From NCBI RefSeq assembly GCF_015277515.1, contig NZ_CP063767.1, positions 620,001 through 684,000 of the forward strand: a stretch of 64,000 nucleotides of DNA, in the 5' to 3' direction. The notes under the pieces were generated by a model, which searched no databases, was not told the DNA's origin, and saw nothing but the letters and a program-made list of their open reading frames with translations. Shown here piece by piece: positions 41,778 to 49,269 of this stretch. This DNA is from Thermophilibacter immobilis. GTDB taxonomy: Bacteria > Actinomycetota > Coriobacteriia > Coriobacteriales > Atopobiaceae. Each line of letters opens with the position of its first letter. The first letter of the stretch is position 1. Both the position numbers and the translations under genes were made by a program.

Positions 41778-42589
41778 GCGAGAATGCCCTTGCCACCCCG
41801 CGCTGCGTCCTGCCTGCCGTCCCGCATCCCACATTCTTCTCCGCCCTTCGCGCCGAGGTGCTCAAGTCGGCCCACGGCGCCCCCGTGCGCCTTGCCGTCG
41901 CGCTTGCGCTCCCGTTCGGACTCCTGGGCGGGATCGTTCTCCCACTCGCGGGCTGGCCGATCAGCTACTCGGCCTGGAACTACTACTATATGCTGCTGCT
42001 GCCCGTCACGGTCTCGCTTGCGTCGGCGACGGTCGCGGGCTACGACGCGCGGCTTTCCGGCCACGTGCCCCTCTCTTGCGGCGTTCCCCTTGCACGGACG
42101 TGGGTCGCGAAGGCGCTCTGGTGCCTCGGCCTCTCTCTTCTGGGCAGCCTCGTGACGTGCGCCCTCTACACGGTGGGCGCGCTCCTCTCGCCGGCGGGTG
42201 CCGCGAGTGTGGCCAGCATGCTCGCGACGGCGCTCGTCTCCACCGTGGCCACGTCGTGGATGGTGCCGGTGACGCTCTTCCTCGTGACGCGCGCGGGCAT
42301 GCTCGCGGGCGTCCTCGTCCCGCTTGGGGTGCAGCTCGTGGCTGGGTTCGCCTGGGGCTCGACGTCGCTGTGGCCCCTGATCCCGCCGGTCGCGGCGGCG
42401 GTCCTTCCGACGGCGTTCCTGCCGGTGCTGCCAAGCGGAGAGCCCATGGACGCTGCGACCGGCGCGCTTGCGGCAACGCTCGGACGCCTCACGCCAGACC
42501 ATGCGCTGGCGCTCGTCGTGTGCGTCGCGGCCACCGTGGCCCTCACGGCGCTCTCGGCCCTCTGGTTCTCGCGATCGGAGGAGCTGTGA
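41774..42589 (+). CDS. Lantibiotic immunity permease (LanE/MutE-like)
   Basis: The 271-residue membrane protein has six hydrophobic helices with the MutE-type start (FFSALRAEVLKSAHGAPVRL) and the NYYYMLLLPVTVSL stretch after the second helix. It overlaps the ATPase gene (ATGA). It pairs with the following permease to form the LanFEG complex. Confidence 0.8.
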   Translation: MSENALATPRCVLPAVPHPTFFSALRAEVLKSAHGAPVRLAVALALPFGLLGGIVLPLAGWPISYSAWNYYYMLLLPVTVSLASATVAGYDARLSGHVPLSCGVPLARTWVAKALWCLGLSLLGSLVTCALYTVGALLSPAGAASVASMLATALVSTVATSWMVPVTLFLVTRAGMLAGVLVPLGVQLVAGFAWGSTSLWPLIPPVAAAVLPTAFLPVLPSGEPMDAATGALAATLGRLTPDHALALVVCVAATVALTALSALWFSRSEEL

Positions 42590-43410
42590 GGGCGGGCCGC
42601 GCGGCCGGAGCCGCGCGCATGACGTTTGCCCGCGCGCTGCACGCGGAGCCCCTTCGGCTGCGTCGCTCGGGACTCCTGGCCCTTCACCTCGTCTGCGCCC
42701 TTGCGGCCGGCCTTGCCTGCGGCGCCTACTTCGCGGGGGCTCCCTGGCCATCGGGCCTTGGCCTCGATGCCTACGTGCAGCTCCTGGGCGCGCTCATGCC
42801 CCTCATGGTGGGCGTCGTCGTGGGGCTGGACATTGATGCGGAGCGCCGGGAGACCCGCCTCGCGCACCTTCTTGGGGCGGCCTCGCGGCGCACGGCCCTC
42901 GCGGCGCGCGTCGTGGTGCTCTGGGCCCTCGGAGCGTTGACCCTCGCGCTCGCGGTCGGTACGCTCGCGGGGGTCCTCGCCCTGTCCGGAAAGGCGGCGC
43001 CTGCCCTGGTGACCTGCGCGGCGGCAACGGCGGGCCTCGCGGCGGGGAGCCTCGTGCTCTACGTCTTCCACGCGTGGCTCGCGCTGGTCTGGGGCCGTAA
43101 CGTGACCATTGCCGTCGGTGCGGCGGGTCTCATGCTCTCCTTCTTCTCGGTGGGCGGGCTCGCGCACGGGCTCATGACCGGTGAGCTCACGGCGCTGTCC
43201 GCGGGGGCCCTCGCCCTCGTGCCGCTCACGTGGGCCACGAGGCTGGGGTCGCTCTCGGTCGAGCTCCCTTTGGCGCCTGCCTCTCAGACGGGCGTGGTCG
43301 TGGGCCAGCTGATCCGGTCGGGTGCCTTCGCGCTCTTCGTCACGGCACTCGCCCTCGTGGCCCTGCTCTGGTGGATAGCGGCGTTCGAGGAGGGACGAGA
43401 AGATGAGTAG
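42586..43410 (+). CDS. Lantibiotic immunity permease (LanG/MutG-like)
   Basis: The permease has six helices with MTFARALHAEPLRLRRSG, the MutG-like start. GTG at 42586 overlaps the preceding stop (GTGA) with GGAGGAG close by and gives 274 residues. An ATG at 42619 with GGAG nine bases upstream would give 263 and is also plausible. The end overlaps the next gene by eight bases. It shares the YVQLLGALMPLMVGVVVGLD segment with MutG-family proteins. Confidence 0.78.
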   Translation: MRAGRAAGAARMTFARALHAEPLRLRRSGLLALHLVCALAAGLACGAYFAGAPWPSGLGLDAYVQLLGALMPLMVGVVVGLDIDAERRETRLAHLLGAASRRTALAARVVVLWALGALTLALAVGTLAGVLALSGKAAPALVTCAAATAGLAAGSLVLYVFHAWLALVWGRNVTIAVGAAGLMLSFFSVGGLAHGLMTGELTALSAGALALVPLTWATRLGSLSVELPLAPASQTGVVVGQLIRSGAFALFVTALALVALLWWIAAFEEGREDE

Positions 43411-43828
43411 GGCGAGGTCGGCCCGTCCCGTGGCCCTGCTCGTCCTGGCGCTTGCCGTCGCGCTCCTCGTGGGTAGATGCTCGGCCCCGGACGGCCTGGG
43501 AGTGGTGGTCCGCTCAGTCGTGGACCGAGTGAGCCCCCTCGCGTCGGCGCGCACGCTCTGGGCGCGCGCGCCGGAGCCCAAAGGCTTCGTGGACTCCTAC
43601 GCCAACGCCGCCGAGGACGATGACAACTACGTGTACGAGGTCGAGGGATTCGACGACGAGGGGGAGCCTCACGTGGTGACGATCATCCTCTTCGGTCGCA
43701 GGGCGAGCGGGGAGGGCTACCTCCGGATCGAGGCCAGGGGAGGATCGAGCGAGCGCTACGACCGCGTCCCCGAGGACGCGGTGCCCACCGTCGCGCTCGA
43801 GGCACTGAAAGCGACCGCGCCGGCGTGA
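43403..43828 (+). CDS. YxeA-like lipoprotein-type accessory protein
   Basis: The 141-residue protein has a membrane-anchor or lipoprotein-like N-terminus (LLVLALAVALLVGRC, Cys26) and an extracellular domain with YVYEVEGFDDEGEPHVV and YLRIEARGG. The latter matches YxeA/DUF1093-type proteins with an oligonucleotide-binding-like fold. Such proteins often accompany LanFEG transporters, where they may act as immunity or sensing proteins (LanI-like). It overlaps the permease stop by eight bases, so it is translationally coupled. Confidence 0.65.
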   Translation: MSRARSARPVALLVLALAVALLVGRCSAPDGLGVVVRSVVDRVSPLASARTLWARAPEPKGFVDSYANAAEDDDNYVYEVEGFDDEGEPHVVTIILFGRRASGEGYLRIEARGGSSERYDRVPEDAVPTVALEALKATAPA

Positions 43829-43839
43829 GGCCGAGAGGC

Positions 43840-43845
43840 TACACT
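43840..43845 (+). promoter_or_regulatory. Possible -10 element of the response regulator gene
   Basis: TACACT lies 24 bases upstream of the GTG of the response regulator, after the previous stop. It could give the two-component genes a separate promoter. A recognisable -35 box is lacking. Confidence 0.3.
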
Positions 43846-43868
43846 GGAGCCGGAGGGGGAGGCTGCCC

Positions 43869-44531
43869 GTGGCGAGAATCCTGGCGATCGATGACGAGAG
43901 GGCTATCTGCGACCTGCTCGTGCGCGTGCTCGAGCGCGACGGTCACGAGGTGGACGTCACCTGTGACCCCACCGATGTCCCCGCGCGCGACCTCTCGCGC
44001 TACGACCTCATCCTCACCGACGTGATGATGCCGGGCCTCGACGGCTTCGAACTCGTGAGAGAGATCAGGGGCCGCGTGGACGTTCCGATCGTGTTCCTCA
44101 CGGCCAGGGTCTCCGAGGACGACGCCGTGGTGGGCCTCGGGCTGGGGGCCGACGACTACCTCCGCAAGCCCTTCGGTACCGCCGAGCTGCGCGCCAAGGT
44201 CACAGCCCACCTGCGTCGCGAGCGTCGCGAGCATCACGCGGCCCTCGACTTCGGCCTCGTCCGCCTCGACCTTGCCGCCCGCGAGCTCGCGGTCAGCGGC
44301 ATCGTGGTCCCCCTCACGCCCACGGAGTACGCCATCTGCGAGTTTCTCGCCCGCCGTCCGGGACAGGTCTTTAGCCGCGCTCAGATTCTCGAGAAGGCCC
44401 TGGGCTGGGGAACGGAGGCCGGTGAGGACGCGGTGAGCGTGCACGTAAGCAACCTGCGCGCCAAGCTCAAGCGGGGCGGCGTCGAACCCGTCCAGACCGT
44501 CTGGGGCGTGGGGTACAAGTGGCGGGCGTGA
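43869..44531 (+). CDS. OmpR-type response regulator
   Basis: The 220-residue protein has the receiver domain (acidic pair DDE at the start, phosphorylation Asp in ILTDVMMPG, and LRKPFG) and a winged-helix DNA-binding domain ending VHVSNLRAKLK and VWGVGYKW. It is a LanR/NisR-like or CprR-like transcription factor that probably controls the LanFEG operon. The GTG start follows GGAGGGGGAGG. The kinase gene follows directly. Confidence 0.9.
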   Translation: MARILAIDDERAICDLLVRVLERDGHEVDVTCDPTDVPARDLSRYDLILTDVMMPGLDGFELVREIRGRVDVPIVFLTARVSEDDAVVGLGLGADDYLRKPFGTAELRAKVTAHLRRERREHHAALDFGLVRLDLAARELAVSGIVVPLTPTEYAICEFLARRPGQVFSRAQILEKALGWGTEAGEDAVSVHVSNLRAKLKRGGVEPVQTVWGVGYKWRA

Positions 44532-45961
44532 GGAGGGGCCGAGAGAAGCGGAGGCCTCGCTTGCCGCTCTCCTTCGTGGTGGGGCGCTACTTCGTGTACG
44601 TCCTTTTGGGGGCGATCCTCACAGTGGGAGTTCCGCTGCTGGTTTTTGAGGCCCTCCTTGACCAGGGCTCCGTCCTCCCGGCGAACTACGGCGAGAGGCA
44701 CCTGCAGCAGACGATCGAGACCCTCTCGACGCCGGGCTCCTTCGACGTCACCGGGCTTTCCAGCGCGTATCTCTACGCGCACCTCACGGCCTCGGGGGAC
44801 GTGCTGGGGACCGACATGGGGGAGGAGGACCTCGCGCAGGCGCGCGCCCTGGTCGCCTCGCTCGAGGCACGGGGGACGACCGGCCACTCCGCGGAGTCGG
44901 AGGAAAGATCCGCTCGCGCGGCCTTCTCGCGCGGGGACGGCACCTGGTGCGTGCTCTCGTACGACATCCTGCCGCAGTGGTCCGATCGCTCCCTGCGCGA
45001 CTCCTGGCCGAACCCGCAGGACATCATGATGGGGGCAATCGTCGTTCCGACGATAGCGCTCGTGGTTCTCGTGGCCCTGCGTGCGAGCAGGGTGCTCACG
45101 CGCAAGATGTCCCCCCTCGTGGACGCGGCCGAGGCGGTGGGCGCGGGTGAGATCGACTTTGCGGTGCAGACGAGCACCGTGGCACAGATCGACGACGTGC
45201 TCGCCGCGATGGAGCGCATGCGCCGCTCGCTCAGGGACTCCCTCGAGGAGCAGTGGTCGGCCGAGGAGCGCCAGCGCGTGGAGGTCGCGGCGCTCGCGCA
45301 CGACCTCAAGAGCCCGCTCACCGTCATACGCGGCAACGCCGAGCTCCTGGGCGAGGATGCGCAGGCGGGAGGCCTGAGTCAGGAGCAGGCCGCCTGCGCC
45401 GAGGCCATTCGCACGGCATCTGCCGAGATAGACGCCTTCGTGGCCCAGATCATCACGACCTCGCAAGGCCGGGAGGCATCCTCGCGCGAGGCCGTGGACA
45501 TGGAAGAGCTGGCGGGCCGGCTCGCCTCCCGGGCGCGCGAGCTCGTCTGCGCGCGGGGCCTCGCGCTGGACGTCGAGACCTCTGCGCTGCCGGACATCCG
45601 CCCGAGCTGGGACGCGCACGCGGTGGGGCGCGCGGTCATGAACCTCGTGAGCAACGCCTGCGACTATGCGCGCACGCGCGTCTCACTTGGACTCGCCGCT
45701 GCCAACGGCGAGCTCGTTATCACGGTGGCCGACGATGGGCCGGGCTTCTCGCCCGCCGCGCTCGCGCATGGCCGCGAGAGATTCTTCCGCGACGACGCCG
45801 CGCGTGGCGGGGGAGAAGGCCACTTTGGCCTGGGGCTCTCGATTGCCCTTGAGGTCGCGCACTCCCATGGGGGGACTCTTGAGCTCTCCAACCGCGTCTC
45901 ACCCGATGGCTCCGAGACCGGCGCCGTCGCGCGCCTCACGCTCCCGCTCAAAGGAATCTAG
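44519..45961 (+). CDS. Sensor histidine kinase of the LanFEG locus
   Basis: The 480-residue kinase has two membrane helices (near 24-45 and about 165-190) flanking a 120-residue extracellular sensor domain, a HAMP-like segment, the H-box ALAHDLKSPLTVIRGN, N-box NLVSNACDYA and G-box DDGPGFSP / GLGLSIALEV. This is the NisK/SpaK-like layout. The GTG at 44519 is used; one at 44528 overlapping the regulator stop is possible. It should sense an antimicrobial peptide and phosphorylate the neighbouring response regulator. Confidence 0.88.
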   Translation: MAGVRRGREKRRPRLPLSFVVGRYFVYVLLGAILTVGVPLLVFEALLDQGSVLPANYGERHLQQTIETLSTPGSFDVTGLSSAYLYAHLTASGDVLGTDMGEEDLAQARALVASLEARGTTGHSAESEERSARAAFSRGDGTWCVLSYDILPQWSDRSLRDSWPNPQDIMMGAIVVPTIALVVLVALRASRVLTRKMSPLVDAAEAVGAGEIDFAVQTSTVAQIDDVLAAMERMRRSLRDSLEEQWSAEERQRVEVAALAHDLKSPLTVIRGNAELLGEDAQAGGLSQEQAACAEAIRTASAEIDAFVAQIITTSQGREASSREAVDMEELAGRLASRARELVCARGLALDVETSALPDIRPSWDAHAVGRAVMNLVSNACDYARTRVSLGLAAANGELVITVADDGPGFSPAALAHGRERFFRDDAARGGGEGHFGLGLSIALEVAHSHGGTLELSNRVSPDGSETGAVARLTLPLKGI

Positions 45962-46023
45962 CGCGGGGCTCATCTAGAGCATGTGTCCGCTTTCTGAGAA
46001 AGAAGAGATATCAGAGCTGTAAG

Positions 46024-46190
46024 AGAACAGCCGCCTGCTCGGGTGGCTGTTCTGCGTGGGTGTCACCCACAAACACGGTCGTCCACAGGAGGGCCTCAAA
46101 CCCTCCGCTCGCGACGGGTATACCCCACCTGCGGCCCTGCACGCCGTGGGGATGCTCGGGGCCCCGCGCAGAGCGCGTGCGCGGGGCCCC
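46024..46190. other. Cluster of hairpins between convergent genes
   Basis: Four hairpins are packed here: AGAACAGCC/GGCTGTTCT (46024-46053), GTGGGT/ACCCAC (46056-46070), GGAGGG/CCCTCC (46088-46106) and a strong 12-base-pair GC hairpin GGGGCCCCGCGC/GCGCGGGGCCCC (46158-46190). The last probably ends glutathione peroxidase transcription. Their role as a group is unclear. Confidence 0.5.
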
Positions 46191-46200
46191 TCTCGTCAAG

Positions 46201-46752
46201 CTAGAGAAGCTTCTCCACGGCTGGCTTCACGACGGTCGCGACGTCAGCGGTGGGCTCGAAGCGCTCGACCACGTTGCCCTCGCGGTCGATGAGGAACTTC
46301 GTGAAGTTCCACTTGACGTCCGGCTTCTTCTCCCAGTCAGGGTCGGCCTTGCCTAGGATGTCCACCAGAATCGGCGTGATCCTATGGTTGGGGTCGAGGC
46401 CGGCGTAGCCGCGCTCGCCCTTGAGCCAGGTGTACAGGGGACTCTCGTCCGCGCCGTTCACCTCGATCTTGCCGAACTGCGGGAAGGTGACGCCGAACCG
46501 ACCGGTGCAGAACATGTGAATCTCGTCGGAGGTGCCGGGGGCCTGCTCTCCGAACTGGTTGCAGGGGAAGTCGAGAATCTCGAGGCCGCGCCCGGAAAGC
46601 TCCTCGTAGAGCTTCTGGAGGTCGGCGTAGGTCGGGGTGAAGCCGCACTCGGTGGCGGTGTTGACCACGAGTAGGACCTTGCCCCTGTAGTCGGAGAGGC
46701 TGACGTCAGCCCCGGTGCGGTCCTTGACGGTGAAGTCGTAGATGGTGCTCAT
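46201..46752 (-). CDS. Glutathione peroxidase-like peroxidase
   Basis: The 183-residue thioredoxin-fold protein has the catalytic Cys in NTATECGFTPTY, DFPCNQFGEQAPG and the WNFTKFLIDREG tail of GPx proteins. With Cys in place of selenocysteine it most likely uses thioredoxin to reduce hydroperoxides. The ATG at 46752 has AAGGAGACC upstream; the longer upstream reading is not coding. It protects this likely anaerobe against peroxides. Confidence 0.93.
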   Translation of the reverse strand: MSTIYDFTVKDRTGADVSLSDYRGKVLLVVNTATECGFTPTYADLQKLYEELSGRGLEILDFPCNQFGEQAPGTSDEIHMFCTGRFGVTFPQFGKIEVNGADESPLYTWLKGERGYAGLDPNHRITPILVDILGKADPDWEKKPDVKWNFTKFLIDREGNVVERFEPTADVATVVKPAVEKLL

Positions 46753-46857
46753 GAGGTCTCCTTCTGGTTGGAGGGTGACGCGCGTCGCGCGCCGTTGGGG
46801 CAGTTGTACCCCTTGTCCTGGGGACCCAACCAAGCGGGGCGCTGCGGCTCCGTGCGC

Positions 46858-46863
46858 TATGCT
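46858..46863 (+). promoter_or_regulatory. -10 element of a probable leaderless transcript
   Basis: TATGCT ends six bases before the ATG of the deoxyinosine glycosylase gene. There is no ribosome site in between, so the transcript would begin at about the start codon. Confidence 0.4.
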
Positions 46864-46869
46864 GTCCCC

Positions 46870-47400
46870 ATGGCGGACTATCAGCACATAGCGCACGGGT
46901 TCGAGCCGGTGTTCGACGAGAGGAGCCGCGTGCTCGTGCTCGGGTCGTTCCCGTCGGTGCTCTCGCGTCAGAACGCGTTCTACTACGGCAACCCGCGGAA
47001 TCGCTTCTGGCGGGTGATCTCGTCGCTCACGGGAGAGCCGGTGCCCAAGACTCGTGACGTGGCCTCCAAGCGGGCGCTGCTCGTGCGTCACGGCATCGCC
47101 CTGTGGGACGTGATCGAGAGCTGCGACGTGCGTGGTTCGAGCGACGCGTCGATAAGAAACGTGACGCCTGCGGACGTGGGGCGCATCACGTCGGCGGCGC
47201 GCATAGGCGCCGTCATCTGCAACGGCTCCACGGCGGGCGGGCTCTACCACCGCTGGCTCGAGGGGGAGCTGGGCCTCGTCGCCACGGTGCTGCCCTCCAC
47301 GAGCCCGGCCAACGCCTCGTGGTCGCTCGCGCGTCTGACCGAGCGCTGGGGAGAGGTGCTCGTGCCGCTCATCGAGAAGACGGGGGAGGCGCATGACTGA
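46870..47400 (+). CDS. DNA-deoxyinosine glycosylase
   Basis: The 176-residue protein belongs to the uracil-DNA glycosylase superfamily, deoxyinosine/hypoxanthine group. Its start VLVLGSFPSVLSRQNAFYYG and NPRNRFWRVIS are diagnostic, with the later LPSTSPANA region. It excises deaminated adenine (hypoxanthine) from DNA. It appears leaderless (TATGCT just upstream). It lies between gpx (divergent) and an HPr-like gene (convergent). Confidence 0.88.
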   Translation: MADYQHIAHGFEPVFDERSRVLVLGSFPSVLSRQNAFYYGNPRNRFWRVISSLTGEPVPKTRDVASKRALLVRHGIALWDVIESCDVRGSSDASIRNVTPADVGRITSAARIGAVICNGSTAGGLYHRWLEGELGLVATVLPSTSPANASWSLARLTERWGEVLVPLIEKTGEAHD

Positions 47401-47465
47401 CGAGGAGCGCCTGGGGGCGTGAGCACACTGCCCCGCGCCCGCGCTACGCTGCGCCCACGTCACGC

Positions 47466-47720
47466 CTAGAACGTCGACGCAAGATGCGCCAGCGCCGTGG
47501 CGGCGGTGGCCTCGTCGGGGCCCGAGACGCTCACGACCACGCGCTCGCCGCTGCGCACGCCGAGCATGAGGAGCTCCATGAGCTGCTTGGCGTCCGCGCT
47601 GCGCCCCTCGTGCGTCAGGGTGACGTGGCTGCGCCAGCGCTGAGCCTCGCTCGCGAGCAGCACGGCAAGCTGGATGTGCAGCCCGAGCGGGTCGGTGATG
47701 TCGCAGGCTATCTCGCGCAT
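47466..47720 (-). CDS. HPr-like phosphocarrier paralogue
   Basis: The 84-residue protein has the HPr fold order with DPLGLHIQLAVLLASEA. The active-site His is present, but the usual HARPA sequence is replaced by HIQLA, losing the conserved Arg. The region of the regulatory Ser46 (SIMG motif) reads KQLMELLMLG, without Ser. The protein is thus probably not an ordinary sugar PTS HPr, and may serve another phosphorelay or have lost the function. The ATG follows GGAGGGAC. No PTS genes are nearby. Confidence 0.72.
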   Translation of the reverse strand: MREIACDITDPLGLHIQLAVLLASEAQRWRSHVTLTHEGRSADAKQLMELLMLGVRSGERVVVSVSGPDEATAATALAHLASTF

Positions 47721-47832
47721 GGGGTCCCTCCGACGGGGTCGTCCCCCAGACCATAGCCGCCCCGTCATCGTGCGGGTTCCTCGCGTCGGCGGAATGCGCC
47801 CCGCGGGCCGTCATCGGTAGCCACGTTCCGCC

Positions 47833-48429
47833 CTAGGCGATGAGGTCGGAGGGGCGCAGGTCCTTCGCCGAGGAGATCATGTCCGCCACGCGCTCGGGCG
47901 TCTCGGCGCCGCCGCGCTTGAGCCACAGGGAGATGATCGTGAGCACGTGGTCGAGCACAAGCTCGCGCGCGTAGTCCTCCCCGAAGACACCGCGCCCGTC
48001 CACGTGCTGCTCCGTGGTCGCGAGCCCCTGGTCGAGCAGACTGCCCATCACCTGCCGGAGCTTGGTCGAGAACTGCGCGTCGCCGTTGCGTCCCGCGATG
48101 GCCGAGACGAACTCGAGGTCGCCCGAGGCGAACTCGAGCGACTCGAGGATGGCCGCGCGCGGGAACATCTCGGGGAGCCCGGCCGCCCCACCGTCACGCG
48201 GGCGCAGGAGAATCTCCTCGAGACGGGCCATGAAGTCCCCCTCGAGCTGCTCGAGCAGGTCGTACTTGTCAATGAAGTGCAGGTAGAAGGTGCCTCGGTT
48301 GATTCCCGCGCGCCGCGTGAGGTCGCTCACCGTAAGGGCGTCGAGGCCCCTCTCGCCGATGAGCTCGGTGAAGGCGCGCTTGATGCGAGCGTGGGTCCGC
48401 GTGTTTCTCGTGGCACGTCCTGCTGGCAT
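47833..48429 (-). CDS. TetR family transcriptional regulator
   Basis: The 198-residue protein has the TetR DNA-binding helix-turn-helix LTVSDLTRRAGINRGTFYLHF near residue 35, and a helical ligand domain. It is divergent from the FtsX-type ABC transporter genes and two identical-type palindromes lie in the intergenic region, so it probably represses both. The ATG at 48429 is the natural start; an upstream reading adds a non-conserved tail. Ligand is unknown. Confidence 0.88.
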   Translation of the reverse strand: MPAGRATRNTRTHARIKRAFTELIGERGLDALTVSDLTRRAGINRGTFYLHFIDKYDLLEQLEGDFMARLEEILLRPRDGGAAGLPEMFPRAAILESLEFASGDLEFVSAIAGRNGDAQFSTKLRQVMGSLLDQGLATTEQHVDGRGVFGEDYARELVLDHVLTIISLWLKRGGAETPERVADMISSAKDLRPSDLIA

Positions 48430-48455
48430 AGGGGTCCCCCGGGGTATCTTAAATG

Positions 48456-48466
48456 AACAGGTTGTT
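48456..48466. promoter_or_regulatory. Operator-like palindrome, site 1
   Basis: AACAGGTTGTT (half-sites AACA and TGTT) lies 27 bases upstream of the TetR start. Extended, it reads TAAATGAACA, which is repeated in inverted form at site 2. Confidence 0.5.
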
Positions 48467-48523
48467 GCGGGTTGTGCATTGCCTCTCTCCTCCCACAGGG
48501 TAGAATCTCCCTCGTCAATAGTC

Positions 48524-48534
48524 AACACGTTGTT
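48524..48534. promoter_or_regulatory. Operator-like palindrome, site 2
   Basis: AACACGTTGTT lies 23 bases upstream of the ABC ATPase start and has the same AACA-N3-TGTT pattern as site 1, followed by TATTTAAA. Two sites flanking the divergent promoters support shared TetR control. Confidence 0.5.
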
Positions 48535-48556
48535 TATTTAAAGTGGGTGCGAAGGC

Positions 48557-49258
<702 letters not shown>

Positions 49259-49269
49259 GGGGAGGGCGC

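Noticed and set aside
46116-46125. GGGTATACCC palindrome as a copper (CsoR-like) operator
   Set aside because: It lies between the 3' ends of two convergent genes, where no promoter is expected.
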